In this document: piece after piece, positions 16,980 to 24,998 of the stretch
Numbering within the stretch: the first letter of the stretch is position 1
Layout of the letters: each line of letters begins with the position of its first letter
NCBI GenBank assembly: GCA_017577895.1
Contig: PKQY01000007.1
Coordinates: 1 to 60,003 of the forward strand
DNA from: Bacillota bacterium
GTDB lineage: Bacteria; Bacillota; Bacilli; ZCTH02-B2
Direction of reading: 5' to 3'
Length of the DNA stretch: 60,003 bases
Position numbers and translations under genes: made by a program
Notes under the pieces: generated by a model
Databases searched by the model: none
Told to the model about the DNA's origin: nothing
Seen by the model: only the letters and a program-made list of their open reading frames with translations

Positions 16980-17453
16980 ATGACCGAGGCCAAACGCGCG
17001 ATCAGCTACGAACTGGACGTCCAGGAAATGTCTTTCGTCGATTTGACGTACCAGTGGCTGTCGGAAGTCAAAGAACCCCAAAAACTGCACGATTTGCTGG
17101 CGCACTTCGCCCAAGTGAAAGGCATCCCGCTGGAGAAGGTGATGGAACGGATCGCCATTCTGTACTCCGATCTGAATTTCGACGGGCGGTTTACGTGCGT
17201 CGGGGAAAACATGTGGGGATTGAAACACTGGTATCCCATCGAGTCCACCGAGGACGACGTGTTGTCGGTGGAATTGGCGGAAGAAGATGAAGAATATCAC
17301 GAGGATTACGATGAGGATCACGAGGACGACCGGTTGTTGGACGACGAAGACACCGTCGCGCCGTTGGACGATTACGACGAGCCCGATCTGGGTTTGGACG
17401 ACGAAGATCCGATACCGTTGGACGACGAGCTGGATGAAGAGGACGGCTACTGA
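16980..17453 (+). CDS. rpoE: RNA polymerase delta subunit
   Basis: A 157-residue protein with the two-part structure of the delta subunit of Gram-positive RNA polymerase: an N-terminal winged-helix-like domain (about residues 8-90, including MSFVDLTYQWL and DGRFTCVGENMWGLKHWYP) and an almost purely acidic, disordered C-terminus rich in Asp and Glu. Delta promotes enzyme recycling and sharpens promoter selectivity. ATG 16980 follows AAGGAAGGTG. The order rpoE-pyrG is the same as in B. subtilis, where fadF and acdA lie directly upstream; here icmF separates them. Confidence 0.93.
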   Translation: MTEAKRAISYELDVQEMSFVDLTYQWLSEVKEPQKLHDLLAHFAQVKGIPLEKVMERIAILYSDLNFDGRFTCVGENMWGLKHWYPIESTEDDVLSVELAEEDEEYHEDYDEDHEDDRLLDDEDTVAPLDDYDEPDLGLDDEDPIPLDDELDEEDGY

Positions 17454-17460
17454 TTCGTCG

Positions 17461-17490
17461 TTGACAATCCGAAACGCAATTGGCTATACT
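17461..17490 (+). promoter_or_regulatory. sigma-A promoter of pyrG with GGGC start
   Basis: TTGACA (17461-17466), 18 bases, TATACT (17485-17490). Seven bases further the predicted start reads GGGCTCT (17497-17503), the start sequence required for CTP-sensitive reiterative G addition in B. subtilis pyrG. Confidence 0.85.
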
Positions 17491-17496
17491 AGCATC

Positions 17497-17556
17497 GGGC
17501 TCTAGATGTGTACAAAAGAACAGGCCCCCTGGAACAGGGGGTCTGTTTATTTTTTG
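17497..17556 (+). promoter_or_regulatory. pyrG attenuator (CTP-sensitive leader)
   Basis: The leader starts with GGGC and contains a 13-bp hairpin (17519-17531 with 17535-17547, one G-U pair, GAA loop) followed by TTATTTTTT. The 5' strand of the hairpin carries GCCCCCT. In B. subtilis, low CTP causes poly-G addition at the GGGC start, and the extra Gs pair with this C-rich strand and prevent termination. All elements of that mechanism are present here. Confidence 0.88.
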
Positions 17557-17571
17557 GAAGGAGCATCGATG

Positions 17572-19188
17572 ATGACCAAATATATTTTCGTCACAGGTGG
17601 AGTTGTCTCGTCTTTGGGGAAGGGCATTACCGCTGCTTCCTTGGGGCGGCTGCTCAAAAGTCGAGGTCTTTCCGTAACCATCCAAAAATTTGACCCGTAC
17701 ATCAACGTCGATCCGGGAACCATGAGCCCATATCAACACGGGGAAGTGTTTGTCACCCATGACGGGGCAGAGACCGACTTGGATTTGGGCCATTATGAGC
17801 GGTTTATCGATATTCATCTGACGGAAAACAGCAGCATTACGACGGGGAAAATCTATTCCTCCGTATTGGCCAAAGAACGCCGCGGCGACTATCAGGGGAG
17901 CACGGTGCAAGTCATTCCCCACATTACCAACGAAATCAAAGAGCGGATTCGCCGGGCGGAGAAAGAAGGCCACCCGGACGTGGTCATCACAGAAATCGGA
18001 GGCACCGTGGGCGACATCGAAAGTTTGCCGTTTTTGGAAGCCATCCGGCAGATGCGCTCCGACGTGGGGCGGGACAATGTCCTGTACATTCACGTCACCT
18101 TGATCCCGTATTTGTCGGCGTCCGGTGAACTGAAAACGAAACCGACCCAGCACAGTGTCAAGGAACTTCGGAGCATCGGCATCCAGCCGCACATCATCGT
18201 CTGTCGGACGGAAAAACCGTTGAACGAAGAACTGCGGCGGAAACTGGCCTTGTTTTGCGACATCGACCTGGAAGCGGTCATCGAGGTGGGCGATGCCGAG
18301 ACGTTGTACGAAGTTCCTTTGATGTTGCAGGATCAAGGGTTGGATGAAATTGTCGTTCGGCGGCTGGGCCTGCCGGCGAAAGAGGCCGACATGACCGAGT
18401 GGCGGCAGATGGTCCAGCGCATGAAAAACTTGGAGGGAGAAGTGCGCATTGCCATCGTCGGCAAGTACGTTTCCCTCAAGGATGCCTACTTGAGCGTCAA
18501 CGAGGCGCTGTACCACGCGGCTACGTTCCATGGGAAACGCCTGGAAGTGGAATGGATCAATTCGGAAGAGCTGACGCCGGACAATGTCCAAGAGCGGTTG
18601 CGGGGTGTGGACGGCATCCTCGTTCCCGGCGGCTTTGGCCATCGCGGCATCGAAGGAAAAATTTTGGCCGTCCAATACGCCCGGGAAAATCAAGTGCCCT
18701 TTTTCGGCATTTGCCTCGGCATGCAGATGGCCTGTGTGGAGTTTGCCCGCAACGTCCTGAAGTGGCCGGACGCCAACAGCACCGAAATGGATCCGGACAC
18801 GCCTCATCCGGTGGTCCATTTCTTGCCGGAACAACACGCCGGCATCCCCATCGGCGGCACCATGCGCCTGGGCGCCTATCCGTGCCGTCTCGTTCCCGGC
18901 TCGCTGGCGCATCAGGCTTACCAGCAAGAAGAAATTTCCGAACGCCACCGTCACCGGTACGAATTCAACAACGAATACCGGGAGGTATTTGAAAAACACG
19001 GCTTGAAAGTAACGGGGCTGTCGCCCGACGGCCGTTTCGTGGAAATCATCGAATATACCGAACACCCGTGGTTTGTCGGGACGCAGTTTCACCCTGAATT
19101 CACATCCCGGCCCAACCGGCCCCACCCGCTGTTTCGGGAATTTGTCCGGGCGGCCATCCGCTCCCGCAACAGCCAGCCGGTATCCTGA
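17572..19188 (+). CDS. pyrG: CTP synthase
   Basis: Converts UTP to CTP using ATP and glutamine; about 538 residues, the usual length. The N-terminal synthetase domain begins TKYIFVTGGVVSSLGKG and contains DPYINVDPGTMSPYQHGEV; the C-terminal class I glutamine amidotransferase domain shows PGGFGHRG, the nucleophile motif FFGICLGMQ and the catalytic GTQFHPEF. GGAAGGAG lies eight bases before ATG 17572 (a second ATG at 17569 is also possible). It is the last step of pyrimidine nucleotide synthesis and is controlled by the upstream attenuator. Confidence 0.97.
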   Translation: MTKYIFVTGGVVSSLGKGITAASLGRLLKSRGLSVTIQKFDPYINVDPGTMSPYQHGEVFVTHDGAETDLDLGHYERFIDIHLTENSSITTGKIYSSVLAKERRGDYQGSTVQVIPHITNEIKERIRRAEKEGHPDVVITEIGGTVGDIESLPFLEAIRQMRSDVGRDNVLYIHVTLIPYLSASGELKTKPTQHSVKELRSIGIQPHIIVCRTEKPLNEELRRKLALFCDIDLEAVIEVGDAETLYEVPLMLQDQGLDEIVVRRLGLPAKEADMTEWRQMVQRMKNLEGEVRIAIVGKYVSLKDAYLSVNEALYHAATFHGKRLEVEWINSEELTPDNVQERLRGVDGILVPGGFGHRGIEGKILAVQYARENQVPFFGICLGMQMACVEFARNVLKWPDANSTEMDPDTPHPVVHFLPEQHAGIPIGGTMRLGAYPCRLVPGSLAHQAYQQEEISERHRHRYEFNNEYREVFEKHGLKVTGLSPDGRFVEIIEYTEHPWFVGTQFHPEFTSRPNRPHPLFREFVRAAIRSRNSQPVS

Positions 19189-19203
19189 AGATGAGATGGA
19201 ACA

Positions 19204-19233
19204 TCCGCCAGCCATCGGCTGGCGGAACTTTTC
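19204..19233 (+). terminator. intrinsic terminator of pyrG
   Basis: TCCGCCAGCC (19204-19213), ATC loop, GGCTGGCGGA (19217-19226), then AACTTTTCT. A perfect 10-bp GC-rich stem 15 bases after the pyrG stop. Confidence 0.8.
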
Positions 19234-19245
19234 TCCACAACAGAT

Positions 19246-19274
19246 GCAGGAAATTTTGAATGTATAGAGAATTA
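19246..19274 (+). promoter_or_regulatory. sigma-H promoter of spo0F
   Basis: GCAGGAAAT (19246-19254), 11 bases, AGAGAATTA (19266-19274). Both boxes fit the sigma-H consensus RnAGGAWWW / RnnGAATWW at every defined position. In B. subtilis spo0F is transcribed from a sigma-H promoter at the onset of sporulation. Confidence 0.85.
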
Positions 19275-19329
19275 GCTAATTGGGAACGGTGAGCGCATAA
19301 GGGAAATGCGTGCGGCCATGCTGGAGATC

Positions 19330-19731
19330 ATGCCCATAATTAAGGAGGGATGGGTCGTTGGGGGAAAAATTTTGATTGTCGACGATCAATACGGCATCCG
19401 CATTTTGCTGCACGAGGTGCTGTCGCTGGACGGATACGAAACGTTGATGGCCGAAGACGGCAAAGAGGCGTTGCGGTTGTTTGAACAACACCAGCCGGAC
19501 CTGATCATCCTCGACATGAAAATGCCCGGCCTCAACGGATTGGACATTTTGCGGGCGATTCGCAAACGTTCGTCCGATGTTCAAGTATTCATGATGACAG
19601 CCTATGGAGAATTGGATATGATAAAAGAGGCGACCCGCCTTGGGGTCACGCAGTACTTTACCAAACCTTTCGACATTGAACAGTTGCGCCAGTCGGTGCG
19701 GGAATGGTTTCACAAGAGCATTCATGCATGA
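19330..19731 (+). CDS. spo0F: Sporulation phosphorelay response regulator Spo0F
   Basis: A single-domain receiver protein that takes phosphate from sporulation kinases and passes it to Spo0B. It has the acidic pair in KILIVDDQYG, the phosphorylation site in IILDMKMPG, the Thr in MMTAYGE and the Lys in YFTKPFD, with no output domain. The start is problematic. The strong AAGGAGG (19342-19348) is followed by TTG at 19358, but that frame stops after five codons. One extra base in the G5-A5 run would join it as MGEKILIVDD, as in other Spo0F proteins. As given, the only in-frame starts are ATG 19306, 19318 and 19330, upstream of the ribosome binding site. I list 19330 provisionally. Confidence 0.9.
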   Translation: MPIIKEGWVVGGKILIVDDQYGIRILLHEVLSLDGYETLMAEDGKEALRLFEQHQPDLIILDMKMPGLNGLDILRAIRKRSSDVQVFMMTAYGELDMIKEATRLGVTQYFTKPFDIEQLRQSVREWFHKSIHA

Positions 19732-19751
19732 GCGAAAGGAGCGGACATAGC

Positions 19752-20606
19752 ATGCCTTTGGTGCCGATGACGGAATTTTTACCGCGGGCAAAAGCGGAAA
19801 AATTTGCCGTCGGGCAGTTCAACATGAACAATCTGGAATTTACGAAAGCGATTACCGAAGCGGCCATGGAAGAACGGTCCCCGTTCATTTTCGGCGTCAG
19901 CGAAGGGGCCATCAAATACATGGGGCTGGAATATGCGGTGGCCATGGCCCGGGCGGCGGCGGAACAGTCGGGATTGCCCATCGCCCTGCATCTGGACCAC
20001 GGCTCTAGTTTCGAGATGGTCATGAAATGCATCCGGGCTGGCTTTACCTCCGTCATGTTTGACGGTTCCCACCTGCCGCTGGAAGAAAACATCCGCCTGA
20101 CGAAAAAAGTGGTGGAAGCGGCCCATGCCGTCGGCGTGTCGGTGGAAGGGGAGCTGGGCACCATCGGCGGCGTCGAAGACGACTTGTCGGTGGAAGATGA
20201 AGAGGCCATGCTGGCCAAACCGGAGGAAGCCATTCGCTTCTGGGAAGAAACGGGCGTCGACTGTTTGGCCATCGCCGTCGGTACGGCCCACGGCATGTAC
20301 AAGGGCGAGCCGCGCATCCGGTTTGAAATCATCGAAGAAGTGGCGAAGAACATCGACGTGCCCATCGTCCTCCATGGCGGTTCCGGCGTGCCCGATGAGG
20401 CCATTCGGCGGTCCATTGAACTGGGCGTTGGAAAAATCAACGTGAACACGGAAAACCAAGTGGCCATGACGAAGACGATTCGGGAAATTCTCGCCAAGGA
20501 TGAGAAAGTGTACGATCCCCGCAAATACTTGGGACCTGCCAAAGACGCCATGAAAGAAGTCGTGCGCGCAAAAATCCGTCTGTTCGGTTCCAATGGCAAG
20601 GCATAA
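19752..20606 (+). CDS. fbaA: Class II fructose-bisphosphate aldolase
   Basis: Zinc-dependent aldolase interconverting fructose 1,6-bisphosphate with dihydroxyacetone phosphate and glyceraldehyde 3-phosphate; 284 residues. Motifs: AVGQFNMNNLE at the N-terminus, ALHLDHGSSFE (catalytic Asp and zinc His), SVMFDGSH, EGELGTIGGVED, the zinc His in GTAHGMY and VLHGGSGVPDE. GAAAGGAGCGG precedes ATG 19752 by about 9 bases. It follows spo0F by 20 bases and is followed by tal after 17 bases, as in B. subtilis, and works in glycolysis and gluconeogenesis with GlpX downstream. Confidence 0.96.
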   Translation: MPLVPMTEFLPRAKAEKFAVGQFNMNNLEFTKAITEAAMEERSPFIFGVSEGAIKYMGLEYAVAMARAAAEQSGLPIALHLDHGSSFEMVMKCIRAGFTSVMFDGSHLPLEENIRLTKKVVEAAHAVGVSVEGELGTIGGVEDDLSVEDEEAMLAKPEEAIRFWEETGVDCLAIAVGTAHGMYKGEPRIRFEIIEEVAKNIDVPIVLHGGSGVPDEAIRRSIELGVGKINVNTENQVAMTKTIREILAKDEKVYDPRKYLGPAKDAMKEVVRAKIRLFGSNGKA

Positions 20607-20623
20607 ACAACGGGAGGAAAGGC

Positions 20624-21268
20624 ATGAAACTGTACATTGACTCGGCCAACGTGGACGAGATACGGGACGCCTACGAGATGGGGATCATCTCCGGCGTCAC
20701 CACCAATCCGACACTGGTGGCCAAGGAAGGTCGCGATTTTATCCAAACCTTGAAAGAGATTGCCGACATTGTCGATGCGCCCATCAGCGCGGAAGTCGTC
20801 AGCACGACGGCAGCGGAAATGGTGGCCGAAGCCGAACCGCTGGCCGCGCTGTCGAAAAACATCGTTATCAAAATTCCCATGACCGCCGAAGGGTTGAAGG
20901 CGGTCAAGATGTTGACCAAGAAAAAAATTCGCACCAATGTGACCCTTATTTTTTCCGCGAATCAAGCCCTCTTGGCGGCCCGGGCTGGCGCCAGTTACGT
21001 CTCGCCGTTCATCGGTCGGCTGGACGACATCGGCTATGACGGGCTGCAATTGGTCCGGACCATCGCCGAAATGTTCGCCGTTCACGACATCGAGACGGAA
21101 ATCATTGCCGCCAGTGTCCGCCATCCCGTCCATGTGACGGAGGCGGCGTTGGCCGGGGCCCACATTGCCACCGTGCCGTACAAGGTGCTCATGCAAATGA
21201 TCCGCCATCCGCTGACGGACAAGGGCATTGAGCGGTTTTTGGCCGATTGGGAAAAAGTGCCCAAGTAA
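20624..21268 (+). CDS. tal: Transaldolase-like protein (TalC/FSA family)
   Basis: A 214-residue single-domain aldolase of the small transaldolase / fructose-6-phosphate aldolase family. The N-terminus MKLYIDSANVDEIRDA, GVTTNPTLVAKEG, the Schiff-base lysine in NIVIKIPMT and NVTLIFSANQALLAA are all typical. GGGAGGAAAGG precedes the ATG. In B. subtilis the corresponding gene (ywjH) has transaldolase activity and lies at the same place after fbaA. Whether this protein prefers transaldol transfer or direct F6P cleavage cannot be decided from sequence. Confidence 0.93.
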   Translation: MKLYIDSANVDEIRDAYEMGIISGVTTNPTLVAKEGRDFIQTLKEIADIVDAPISAEVVSTTAAEMVAEAEPLAALSKNIVIKIPMTAEGLKAVKMLTKKKIRTNVTLIFSANQALLAARAGASYVSPFIGRLDDIGYDGLQLVRTIAEMFAVHDIETEIIAASVRHPVHVTEAALAGAHIATVPYKVLMQMIRHPLTDKGIERFLADWEKVPK

Positions 21269-21303
21269 ACCCGCACGGGACAGTGTCACCGGAGGTGAGC
21301 GGC

Positions 21304-21969
21304 ATGTGGGCGATCCCGTTGTTGGCATTCATCATCAGTCTCGCCTTGACGGCGGACATGGCCCGGCAATATTGGCGCAAGCGCCAGGCCCATCAGTTGG
21401 CCTATGCGGCCGGCCTGGCGCTCTTTAGCCTGGCCGTGTTGACCGAATTTATCGCCACCGCCTTCGGGTGGTCGCCGTGGATGTACAAGTTGTATTACTA
21501 TACGGGCATCGTCCTGGTGCCGGTGTTGGCCAGTGGCTCGGTGTTTTTGCTGCGACGCAAGGGACTGGCCCTTGTTTTTTTTCTGTATGTTTTGGTCACT
21601 GCCCTCCTCATGTTGCTGCAACTCATTGTCGCCCCGGTCGATGTAGACCGGTTGCCGGATAAAGGCTTGACCGTCGGCGGCAGTGCCATGTCGGAAGCGG
21701 TGCGCCAGTACAGCTTTTGGCTGTCCGGCGTCGGCGGCATTGTTCTTCTCGCTGTCAGCTTGTACTCGTTCATCCGCACCCGTTATTGGGGCAACTTGTT
21801 CATTTTTTTCGGCGCCCTGGTGATGAGTGCCGGCGGCCGTCTCGCCGTCGCTGGCCTGCCGGCGTTGTTGCCTTTGAGCGAGCTGGTGGGCATCATCTTG
21901 TTGTACATCGGCGTGGCGCGCCACCCCGGCAGCCGAAGACAGACGGCCCGGTCCATGCCCGATGCATGA
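21304..21969 (+). CDS. Seven-TM membrane protein of unknown function
   Basis: A 221-residue hydrophobic protein with about seven predicted membrane segments, short polar loops and a basic C-terminal tail (RHPGSRRQTARSMPDA). I do not recognise the family. One longer extracytoplasmic or cytoplasmic loop (APVDVDRLPDKGLTVGG) separates segments four and five. The start is clear: GGAGGTGA five bases before ATG 21304. It follows tal by 35 bases and occupies the place where B. subtilis has murAB, so it may share the fba-tal transcript. A tryptophan- and tyrosine-rich patch (WSPWMYKLYYYTG) follows the second segment. Confidence 0.75.
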   Translation: MWAIPLLAFIISLALTADMARQYWRKRQAHQLAYAAGLALFSLAVLTEFIATAFGWSPWMYKLYYYTGIVLVPVLASGSVFLLRRKGLALVFFLYVLVTALLMLLQLIVAPVDVDRLPDKGLTVGGSAMSEAVRQYSFWLSGVGGIVLLAVSLYSFIRTRYWGNLFIFFGALVMSAGGRLAVAGLPALLPLSELVGIILLYIGVARHPGSRRQTARSMPDA

Positions 21970-21970
21970 C

Positions 21971-22007
21971 CATGTCCGTTTGTTTCCGATGCGTAAACGG
22001 GGACATG
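21971..22007. repeat. imperfect inverted repeat between the TM gene and glpX
   Basis: CATGTCCGTTT (21971-21981) faces AAACGGGGACATG (21995-22007); the arms pair except for a two-base bulge. It starts one base after the TM gene stop. There is no T-run, so an operator or mRNA 3' structure is more likely than a terminator. A TATACT box for glpX follows at 22026-22031. Confidence 0.5.
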
Positions 22008-22025
22008 ACCGCGTGTTGCATATGA

Positions 22026-22031
22026 TATACT
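22026..22031 (+). promoter_or_regulatory. possible glpX -10 box
   Basis: TATACT at 22026-22031 in an otherwise GC-rich gap, preceded by the inverted repeat. No -35 box at the right distance is convincing (GGACAT at 22001-22006 with 19 bases is the best), so a regulator may be needed. Confidence 0.4.
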
Positions 22032-22091
22032 GAAGTTGAACGGACGATAAAAGTCGAACGGATCTGGGAGAGAATGGAGGAAGATGCGGGA

Positions 22092-23093
22092 ATGGAACGA
22101 AGTCTGACCATGGAACTGGTACGGGTGACGGAAGCGGCCGCCTTGGCTGCTGCCCGCTGGATGGGACGCGGCAATAAACACGAGGCGGATCGGGCAGCGA
22201 CGGAAGCGATGCGGGCCATGTTTGACACGATTCCCATGCGGGGAACGGTGGTCATCGGCGAAGGGGAAATGGACGAAGCGCCCATGCTGTACATCGGCGA
22301 GCGGCTGGGCATGGGGTACCCGCCGGAAGTGGACGTCGCCGTCGACCCGTTGGAAGGGACCAACATCGTCGCCAACGGCGGCTGGAACGCGCTGTCGGTA
22401 GTGGCCATTGCCGAACGGGGGAACTTGTTGCACGCTCCGGACATGTACATGGAAAAAATTGCGGTCGGGCCGAAAGCGAAAGGCTGCGTCGATTTGGACG
22501 CGCCGGTGGCCGACAACCTGAAGGCGGTGGCCAAGGCGCTGAACCGGGACGTGTGTGATCTGGTGGCGGTGGTGCTGGACCGGCCGCGGCATCAGAAGCT
22601 CATCGAAGAAATACGCGAGGCCGGTGCGCGCATCAAGCTCATCAGCGACGGCGACGTGGCGGCGGCGGTCAACACGGCCTTTGAAGATACGGGGGTCGAC
22701 ATTTTGTTTGGCATCGGGGGGGCGCCGGAAGGGGTGCTGGCGGCGGTGGCCCTCAAGTGTCTTGGCGGTGAAATTCAAGGGCGGCTGTTGCCGCAAAACG
22801 AAGCCGAAGCTGAACGTTGCCGCCGGATGGGCATTTCTGATCCGCGTCAAATCTTGCGGATGGACGATCTCGTCAAAGGCGATGACGCCATTTTTGCGGC
22901 GACCGGTGTCACCGATGGCGAGCTGTTGCAAGGAGTCCGTTTTCGCGGCATTGAGGCGACCACCGAGTCCATCGTCATGCGGGCCAAGACGGGGACTGTC
23001 CGTCGCATCATCGGCAAGCACCGGCTCGATCGCAAGTTGAATCTCGTCTTTACCGACGGCCTGGACCCGAGTCGGTTGACGTCCGACGGTTAA
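22092..23093 (+). CDS. glpX: Class II fructose-1,6-bisphosphatase GlpX
   Basis: Hydrolyses fructose 1,6-bisphosphate to fructose 6-phosphate in gluconeogenesis; 333 residues, the family length. Metal- and substrate-binding motifs are present: GRGNKHEAD, VVIGEGEMDEAP, DVAVDPLEGTN and the SGD-type ISDGDVAAA. GGAGG lies 11 bases before ATG 22092, and the protein then begins MERSLTMELVRVTE as in other GlpX proteins. B. subtilis has glpX at the same place before rho. Together with fbaA and tal it forms a small sugar-phosphate group. Confidence 0.95.
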   Translation: MERSLTMELVRVTEAAALAAARWMGRGNKHEADRAATEAMRAMFDTIPMRGTVVIGEGEMDEAPMLYIGERLGMGYPPEVDVAVDPLEGTNIVANGGWNALSVVAIAERGNLLHAPDMYMEKIAVGPKAKGCVDLDAPVADNLKAVAKALNRDVCDLVAVVLDRPRHQKLIEEIREAGARIKLISDGDVAAAVNTAFEDTGVDILFGIGGAPEGVLAAVALKCLGGEIQGRLLPQNEAEAERCRRMGISDPRQILRMDDLVKGDDAIFAATGVTDGELLQGVRFRGIEATTESIVMRAKTGTVRRIIGKHRLDRKLNLVFTDGLDPSRLTSDG

Positions 23094-23114
23094 GGCGTCG
23101 CCGAATCGGGCAAA

Positions 23115-24434
23115 ATGGCAAAACAAATGTGTGAAAAAGGGATGACAGTTGCATTGAACGGAACGAGTTGGACGTTTGCGGACTTGGAAAACAAAAAATT
23201 GAGCGAACTGTACGAACTGGCACGGACGCTGAAAATCCCTTACTACGGGCAGATGAAAAAAAAGGAACTCATCTTTTCCATCCTCCGTGCTCAGGCGGAA
23301 CGGGAAGGGCTCCTGTTCATGGAAGGCATTTTGGATATTTTGCCCGAAGGATTCGGATTTTTGCGCCCGCTCTTTTATGAGCCGAGCAACGAGGACATTT
23401 ACATTTCCGCGTCGCAAATTCGCCGTTTTGATTTGCGGCCCGGTGACTTGGTGGCGGGCAAAGTGCGGCCGCCGAAAGAAAACGAGCGGTATTATGGCCT
23501 GTTACAAGTGGAGGCCGTCAATGGTGAAAACCCCGAATTGGCCGCCAAGCGTCCGCATTTTTCCTCCTTGACACCGCTGCACCCACAAGAACGGTTCGTG
23601 TTGGAAACGTCTCCCACGTTGTTGTCCACCCGCATCATCGATCTGTTGGCCCCGGTCGGCAAAGGGCAGCGGGGTCTCATCGTGGCCCCGCCCAAGGCCG
23701 GGAAAACGGTGCTGTTGAAGGAAATCGCCAACAGCATCGCCACCAATTACCCGGATGTGGAACTGTTCGTCTTGCTCATCGACGAACGGCCGGAAGAAGT
23801 GACCGACATGAAGCGTTCGGTCAACGCGGAAGTCATCAGCTCCACGTTCGACGAACTGCCGGAACACCACATCAAAGTGGCGGAAATGGTGCTGGAGCGG
23901 GCGCAGCGCATCGTCGAGCACAAACGGGACGTCGTCATCTTGTTGGATAGCATTACCCGTTTGGCCCGGGCCTATAACTTGGTCATTCCTCCCAGCGGCC
24001 GGACGTTGTCCGGGGGGATCGACCCGGCGGCTTTTCACCGGCCGAAACGGTTTTTCGGCGCCGCCCGGAACATCGATGAAGGCGGCAGCTTGACGATTCT
24101 GGCCACGGCGCTGGTGGAGACCGGGTCCCGGATGGACGACGTCATTTACGAAGAGTTTAAGGGAACGGGCAACATGGAACTGCACTTGGATCGCCGCCTG
24201 GCGGAACGGCGTCTCTTTCCGGCCATCGACATTCACCGTTCGGGCACCCGGCGGGAAGAATTGCTGTTGCCGAAAGAGCATTTGGAAAAAATTTGGGCCT
24301 TCCGGCGGGCCATGGCTTCCGAAAACGGCTACGAGTTGACCGAGCAGTTGTTGCGCCGCTTGCGGGAGACGAAGAGCAACGAAGAATTTCTCGCCACGTT
24401 GACGTTGCCGGATACTGTCGTGCGCACCGGCTAG
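23115..24434 (+). CDS. rho: Transcription termination factor Rho
   Basis: Hexameric RNA-dependent ATPase that ends transcription. 439 residues: an N-terminal helix domain (LENKKLSELYELARTLKIPYYGQMKKKEL), an OSB-fold RNA-binding domain with GFGFLRP, then the RecA-like motor with Walker A APPKAGKT, Walker B VVILLDSITRLARAYN and the Q-loop region SGGIDP. The start is not certain: ATG 23115 has no clear ribosome binding site, and ATG 23127 or 23142 would remove 4 or 9 residues. It lies 21 bases after glpX and may be read with it. Confidence 0.95.
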   Translation: MAKQMCEKGMTVALNGTSWTFADLENKKLSELYELARTLKIPYYGQMKKKELIFSILRAQAEREGLLFMEGILDILPEGFGFLRPLFYEPSNEDIYISASQIRRFDLRPGDLVAGKVRPPKENERYYGLLQVEAVNGENPELAAKRPHFSSLTPLHPQERFVLETSPTLLSTRIIDLLAPVGKGQRGLIVAPPKAGKTVLLKEIANSIATNYPDVELFVLLIDERPEEVTDMKRSVNAEVISSTFDELPEHHIKVAEMVLERAQRIVEHKRDVVILLDSITRLARAYNLVIPPSGRTLSGGIDPAAFHRPKRFFGAARNIDEGGSLTILATALVETGSRMDDVIYEEFKGTGNMELHLDRRLAERRLFPAIDIHRSGTRREELLLPKEHLEKIWAFRRAMASENGYELTEQLLRRLRETKSNEEFLATLTLPDTVVRTG

Positions 24435-24486
24435 AGGAATGACGGGGCCGCAAAGGTTAACGGGGCCGTTTGCCACGGTTTTCCCC

Positions 24487-24515
24487 TTGCGTCGGCCGAC
24501 ATCCGGTGATAAAAT
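24487..24515 (+). promoter_or_regulatory. sigma-A promoter of rpmE
   Basis: TTGCGT (24487-24492), 17 bases, TAAAAT (24510-24515), giving a leader of about 70 bases before rpmE. Confidence 0.6.
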
Positions 24516-24551
24516 AACCACGTGTATTTTTCCGGTTTTTTGGATTAAACT

Positions 24552-24574
24552 CTGCTTCGGCACGAGAGAAGCAG
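24552..24574 (+). ncRNA. rpmE leader hairpin
   Basis: CTGCTTC (24552-24558) pairs with GAAGCAG (24568-24574) across a 9-base loop, ending 7 bases before the GAGGTG ribosome binding site of rpmE. Leader structures for L31 autoregulation are known in Firmicutes; whether this short stem belongs to that class was not tested. Confidence 0.4.
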
Positions 24575-24593
24575 GGCGAGCGAGGTGAAAGCG

Positions 24594-24791
24594 ATGAAAC
24601 GAGGCATTCATCCCGAGTTCAAAGTGACGACCCTCACGTGTGCGTGCGGCAACACGTTCGAAACCGGGTCCGTCAAAGAGAACTTGCGGGTTGAAATTTG
24701 TTCTGAATGTCACCCGTTCTTTACCGGGAAGCAAAAATTTGTCGACACCGGCGGTCGGGTGGAACGGTTTAAGAAAAAATACAGCATGTAA
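24594..24791 (+). CDS. rpmE: 50S ribosomal protein L31, zinc-binding form
   Basis: 65 residues, beginning MKRGIHPEFKVTTLTCACG. The four cysteines of the zinc-containing (C+) L31 type are present: two in CAC and two in CSEC. C+ L31 is used when zinc is plentiful and is replaced by RpmE2 (C-) under zinc limitation. GAGGTG is six bases before ATG 24594; the upstream GTG at 24585 falls inside this site. Confidence 0.96.
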   Translation: MKRGIHPEFKVTTLTCACGNTFETGSVKENLRVEICSECHPFFTGKQKFVDTGGRVERFKKKYSM

Positions 24792-24811
24792 TAAACCGGA
24801 CAAACCGGGGA

Positions 24812-24866
24812 AAGCCTGTGGATACGTTGGCGTTGGGCGCTCAGCGTGGTCCACGGGCTTTTTTCG
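24812..24866 (+). terminator. intrinsic terminator of rpmE
   Basis: AAGCCTGTGGA (24812-24822) pairs with TCCACGGGCTT (24850-24860) with one G-U pair, followed by a T-rich run to 24864. A smaller inner hairpin lies in the loop. Confidence 0.75.
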
Positions 24867-24998
24867 TTTCAGTTTTTTGGTTGGATTACGATGACCGGAA
24901 CGCATCGCCGGGCCATGGATGGGGGAACTTTGAATGTGCCGTTCTTGGAATACCGAGAGACGGTATCACTGTGGCCGCGGACTGCGCGGATATGGCAG

